64,000 nt of DNA. Origin: Phycisphaerales bacterium UBA1161 (GTDB lineage: Bacteria > Planctomycetota > Phycisphaerae > Tepidisphaerales > Tepidisphaeraceae). Below are positions 61,678-64,000 of this stretch, piece by piece. Where the stretch lies: NCBI GenBank assembly GCA_002311745.1, contig DBZL01000066.1, positions 37,696 to 101,695 of the forward strand. The letters are read 5' to 3'. Below the pieces are notes generated by a model. That model worked only from the letters and a program-made list of their open reading frames with translations. It was not told the DNA's origin and ran no database searches. Every line of letters starts with the position of its first letter. Position 1 is the stretch's first letter. A program made the position numbers and the translations under genes.

Positions 61678-62601
61678 CTACATCCGGGCGGCGGCAACAG
61701 GCAACGTCGCGGCGTGAACTTCTTCGACCGTGATGTCGGACAGCGGCTGGCGATGCAGGACCGTGACGCGCGGGCCCAGGGGCCGCCAGACGGCGGGGTC
61801 GCTGGGGCCAAACAGCGCCACCGTGGGCAAGCCGATGATGGCCGCAAGGTGCGTCGGCCCACTGTCGTTGCCGACAAAGGCCGCCGCCTGGCAAAGCTCG
61901 CCCAGCAGATCGACGTAGGTCGCGGGGCGCGCCACCGGAGCGGCGGATTCGATCCGCGCGATCGCCTGGGCCGGCCAGCGATCCAGCTCCACTTCGCCGA
62001 GGAGGAATTGGCACGATCCGCCCCCAGCGCGGATTTTTTCGGCCAGCTTCAGGTAGGCCTCCAGCGGCCAGCATTTATCGCGCGAGCCGCTGCCGGGATG
62101 GATCAGCACGCGCTTGTCCGCAAACGCCAACGTGCCGACGCCCCTGGCGGAGATGGAAGAAAGCACCTGGCGCACGGCGGCCTGCACGGTTGGGCGGTCC
62201 GTGAGAGCATCCAACAAAACCTCGGATGCGTGGCTGCCAGACAGATGGAGCCGCAAGTCGATCGGCACGATATCCGCCTGCGGGGCGATCGAGCACACCG
62301 CGCTGGTCCACGGGTCGGACGGCCCGGCGACGTATGTGAAAATGTCATGTGTGTCGCGCAGTTTTTCGCGGCAGCGCTCCGGCAGTTGCTCGGCATCGCC
62401 GAAGAGATGATGCCAACCCAATTCGACGTCGGTCGCTTCCAGGCGCAGCACTCGCTCGACCAACTCGCCCTTGTGCTTTTGGGTGACGTAGAGGATGCGG
62501 CTTTGGGGATACAGCCTCCCCAGGGCCAAGCCCAGAGGCCAACTGAGCACGAAATCGCCCAGGGCCCCGGCATGAAAGATCAACACGTTGCGGCGGAACA
62601 T
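61678..62601 (-). CDS. Glycosyltransferase family 9 (heptosyltransferase-like)
   Basis: 307 residues. N-terminal VLIFHAGALGDFVLSWPLGLALGRLYP and C-terminal FVGNDSGPTHLAAIIGLPTVALFGPSDP, with HPGSGSRDKCWP in between, are the GT9 pattern of ADP-heptose:LPS heptosyltransferases. Likely adds a sugar to lipopolysaccharide core or another glycan. Spaced 44 bases downstream of mnmA, across a word repeat. Confidence 0.88.
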   Translation of the reverse strand: MFRRNVLIFHAGALGDFVLSWPLGLALGRLYPQSRILYVTQKHKGELVERVLRLEATDVELGWHHLFGDAEQLPERCREKLRDTHDIFTYVAGPSDPWTSAVCSIAPQADIVPIDLRLHLSGSHASEVLLDALTDRPTVQAAVRQVLSSISARGVGTLAFADKRVLIHPGSGSRDKCWPLEAYLKLAEKIRAGGGSCQFLLGEVELDRWPAQAIARIESAAPVARPATYVDLLGELCQAAAFVGNDSGPTHLAAIIGLPTVALFGPSDPAVWRPLGPRVTVLHRQPLSDITVEEVHAATLPVAAARM

Positions 62602-62608
62602 CGCTCAA

Positions 62609-62648
62609 TTCTGAAATCTCAAATTTGAAATTTCAAATTTCAGATTCA
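62609..62648. repeat. AAATTTGA/AAATTTCA word repeat between mnmA and the GT9 gene
   Basis: Seven-base AATTTGA/AATTTCA units with internal palindromes. The mnmA stop codon (62646-62648) touches its right edge. Confidence 0.65.
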
Positions 62649-63758
62649 ATCCATCGCCTGCTCGATCCACCCGCCGCCGAGCAGAACGTCGCCGTCGTAA
62701 ACAACAACGGCCTGACCGGGGGTGATGGCCGATTGCGGCTGATCGAAACGGACGGTCATGCGGCCATCCGCCGTCGCGGCCACCTCGGCCGGCTGCGGAT
62801 CGTGGTTGTAGCGAATCTTGGCGGAGCATCGCAAGGGCGGACCGTCCACGATCACGCGATCACTGAGCCAATTGGCCTGCGCGGCCACCAATCCCCGCCG
62901 CAGCAGGGCCTGCTTTGGTCCCACCGTGACGCGATTGGAAGCGGGGTCGATGGCGGTGACGTACACCGGCCGGCCCAGGGCCAGGCGCACGCCCTTGCGC
63001 TGGCCGATGGTGAAATGCTGATGGCCCTCGTGGCGGCCGACGACGGCGCCATCCGCCAAAACCAATTCGCCGCTGCGCACCGCTTGCCCGCTTCGCCGCT
63101 TGAGCAGGCCGGCGTAATCCTGGTCGGGAACGAAACAGATTTCCTGCGAGTCGGGCTTGTTGTACACGGGCAGATTCAATTCCTCGGCGATGGCGCGGAC
63201 CTGCGGCTTTTCATATTCGCCGATGGGCAGGAGCATCCGGTCGAGCATCTTTGGCGACATGCCGAACAAAACGTAGCTTTGGTCCTTGCGCGGATCGCGG
63301 GAGCGCAGGAGCGACTTTCGGCCGGTGGCCGGATCGACGCCGACGCGGGCGTAATGTCCGGAGGCCACGAAATCCGCCCCCACGGCTTCGGCATAGCGGG
63401 CCAGGCGGCCGAACTTGAGCCAGTCGTTGCAGCGCACACAGGGGTTGGGCGTTCGGCCGCGGTTGTATTCGTCGACGAAATAGTCGATCACGCGCGAGAA
63501 TTCGTCCTGGAAATTGAGCACGTAAAACGGGATGCCCAGCACGCCGGCCACGCGGCGCGCATCGGCGGCGTCCAGGACCGAGCAGCATCCCTGGCGGTGC
63601 CCCGAGGCATCTTCGGCCACTTCCACGCCGTTGGGCGAGCCCAGGCGCAGAAATGCGCCGAGACAATCGTATCCCTGGCGCACGAGCAGGGCCGCGGCGA
63701 CGGAGCTGTCCACTCCGCCGCTCATCGCCACCACCACCTTGGGTCGCGCCGTCACCAT
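62646..63758 (-). CDS. mnmA: tRNA-specific 2-thiouridylase
   Basis: 370 residues from ATG 63758; the upstream in-frame start at 63806 is less likely. PP-loop ATP-binding motif Met-Ser-Gly-Gly-Val-Asp-Ser-Ser at the start, catalytic Cys in Asn-Pro-Cys-Val-Arg-Cys-Asn and second Cys in Gln-Glu-Ile-Cys-Phe-Val. It thiolates the wobble uridine of Lys, Glu and Gln tRNAs. All key residues are present. Confidence 0.96.
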   Translation of the reverse strand: MVTARPKVVVAMSGGVDSSVAAALLVRQGYDCLGAFLRLGSPNGVEVAEDASGHRQGCCSVLDAADARRVAGVLGIPFYVLNFQDEFSRVIDYFVDEYNRGRTPNPCVRCNDWLKFGRLARYAEAVGADFVASGHYARVGVDPATGRKSLLRSRDPRKDQSYVLFGMSPKMLDRMLLPIGEYEKPQVRAIAEELNLPVYNKPDSQEICFVPDQDYAGLLKRRSGQAVRSGELVLADGAVVGRHEGHQHFTIGQRKGVRLALGRPVYVTAIDPASNRVTVGPKQALLRRGLVAAQANWLSDRVIVDGPPLRCSAKIRYNHDPQPAEVAATADGRMTVRFDQPQSAITPGQAVVVYDGDVLLGGGWIEQAMD

Positions 63759-63867
63759 GGCCGGATTATATCTCCGCTGGGCGGAGACAGGGCGGCAAAC
63801 AATCACCTATGACAATCCGGTGGCAGTGACCGATAATGTCGATTAAACGACCGTCGAGGTGGATCGG

Positions 63868-64000
63868 ATGACTTCCGAGCCGGAGCAAAGATATGTTCCG
63901 CAGCATCCGCTGCGGTGGCTGCCGGAAATCAAGACGCTGGTGAGCAGGCGATTGCAGCCTTTCTCCTCCCCCGGTAATCCCAACTTTTTTCATCTTCGGC
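63868..64000 (+). CDS. Unidentified protein, N-terminal part (3' truncated by window edge)
   Basis: A frame from ATG 63868 stays open to the last base (44 codons). GAGGTGG lies six bases upstream. The visible part contains PQHPLRWLPEIK and a basic Ser/Phe/Pro stretch. No family can be named from so little. Confidence 0.45.
   Translation, partial: MTSEPEQRYVPQHPLRWLPEIKTLVSRRLQPFSSPGNPNFFHLR

Overview
The window (about 64 kb) looks like a chromosomal segment from a planctomycete, most likely a Phycisphaerae/Tepidisphaerales-type bacterium. This rests on the combination of very long type II secretion-like pseudopilins, giant PEP-CTERM proteins with autotransporter-associated beta-strand repeats, DUF-type planctomycete housekeeping neighbours, a GC-rich background, and many intergenic hairpins built from 7-8 bp word repeats. 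That assignment is inference from gene content; no marker gene such as 16S rRNA is present.

Layout. 1-10.15 kb: five consecutive + strand pseudopilin-like genes (GspG-, H-, I-, J- and K-like). Three of them carry translated word repeats upstream of the prepilin cleavage motif. 10.28-11.8 kb: an S10-type peptidase on the - strand. 11.85-16.07 kb: a tRNA-Met(CAU) followed by a 4.2-kb tRNA-targeted element bounded by a 13-bp direct repeat, holding an excisionase-like protein, an AbrB/Doc toxin-antitoxin pair and small unknown genes, but no integrase. 16.2-21.4 kb: a - strand sulfur amino-acid cluster (DUF3034-type protein, cysK, metY, and a fused metX-metW). 22-23 kb: an XRE regulator with a small partner. 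23.1-35.8 kb: two paralogous giant surface proteins with PEP-CTERM tails and a shared, strongly conserved 5' leader. 36.2-38.1 kb: DUF3891, a small lipoprotein-like gene and moaB.

38.5-45.45 kb is the most interesting region. It is a compositionally distinct (visibly AT-richer) eight-gene + strand operon: a LivJ-like binding protein, an unknown two-TM protein, a divergent polyprenyl-diphosphate-synthase-like enzyme, a 63-residue peptide ending in C-P-I-W-N, and complete LivH/M/G/F transporter genes. Enzyme plus downstream short peptide with a penultimate Trp strongly resembles the ComQ-ComX arrangement of Bacillus isoprenyl-peptide pheromones, here coupled to a branched-chain-amino-acid-type ABC importer rather than a ComP/ComA two-component system. 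I propose it as a candidate prenylated-peptide production and uptake system; this is a hypothesis from synteny and motifs.

45.8-55.3 kb: ilvB, a membrane protein, an MbfA-type ferritin/VIT iron exporter, and a - strand sugar ABC transporter operon (RbsB/A/C type) that ends with a GH51 alpha-L-arabinofuranosidase, suggesting arabinose/arabinoside use. 55.6-64 kb: a DUF/TPR protein, a HEAT-like lipoprotein made of 78-bp repeats, tRNA-Gly(GCC), an M20 amidohydrolase, a GT9 glycosyltransferase, mnmA, and the start of an unidentified gene running off the right edge.

No rRNA, CRISPR array, transposase gene or replication origin was seen.
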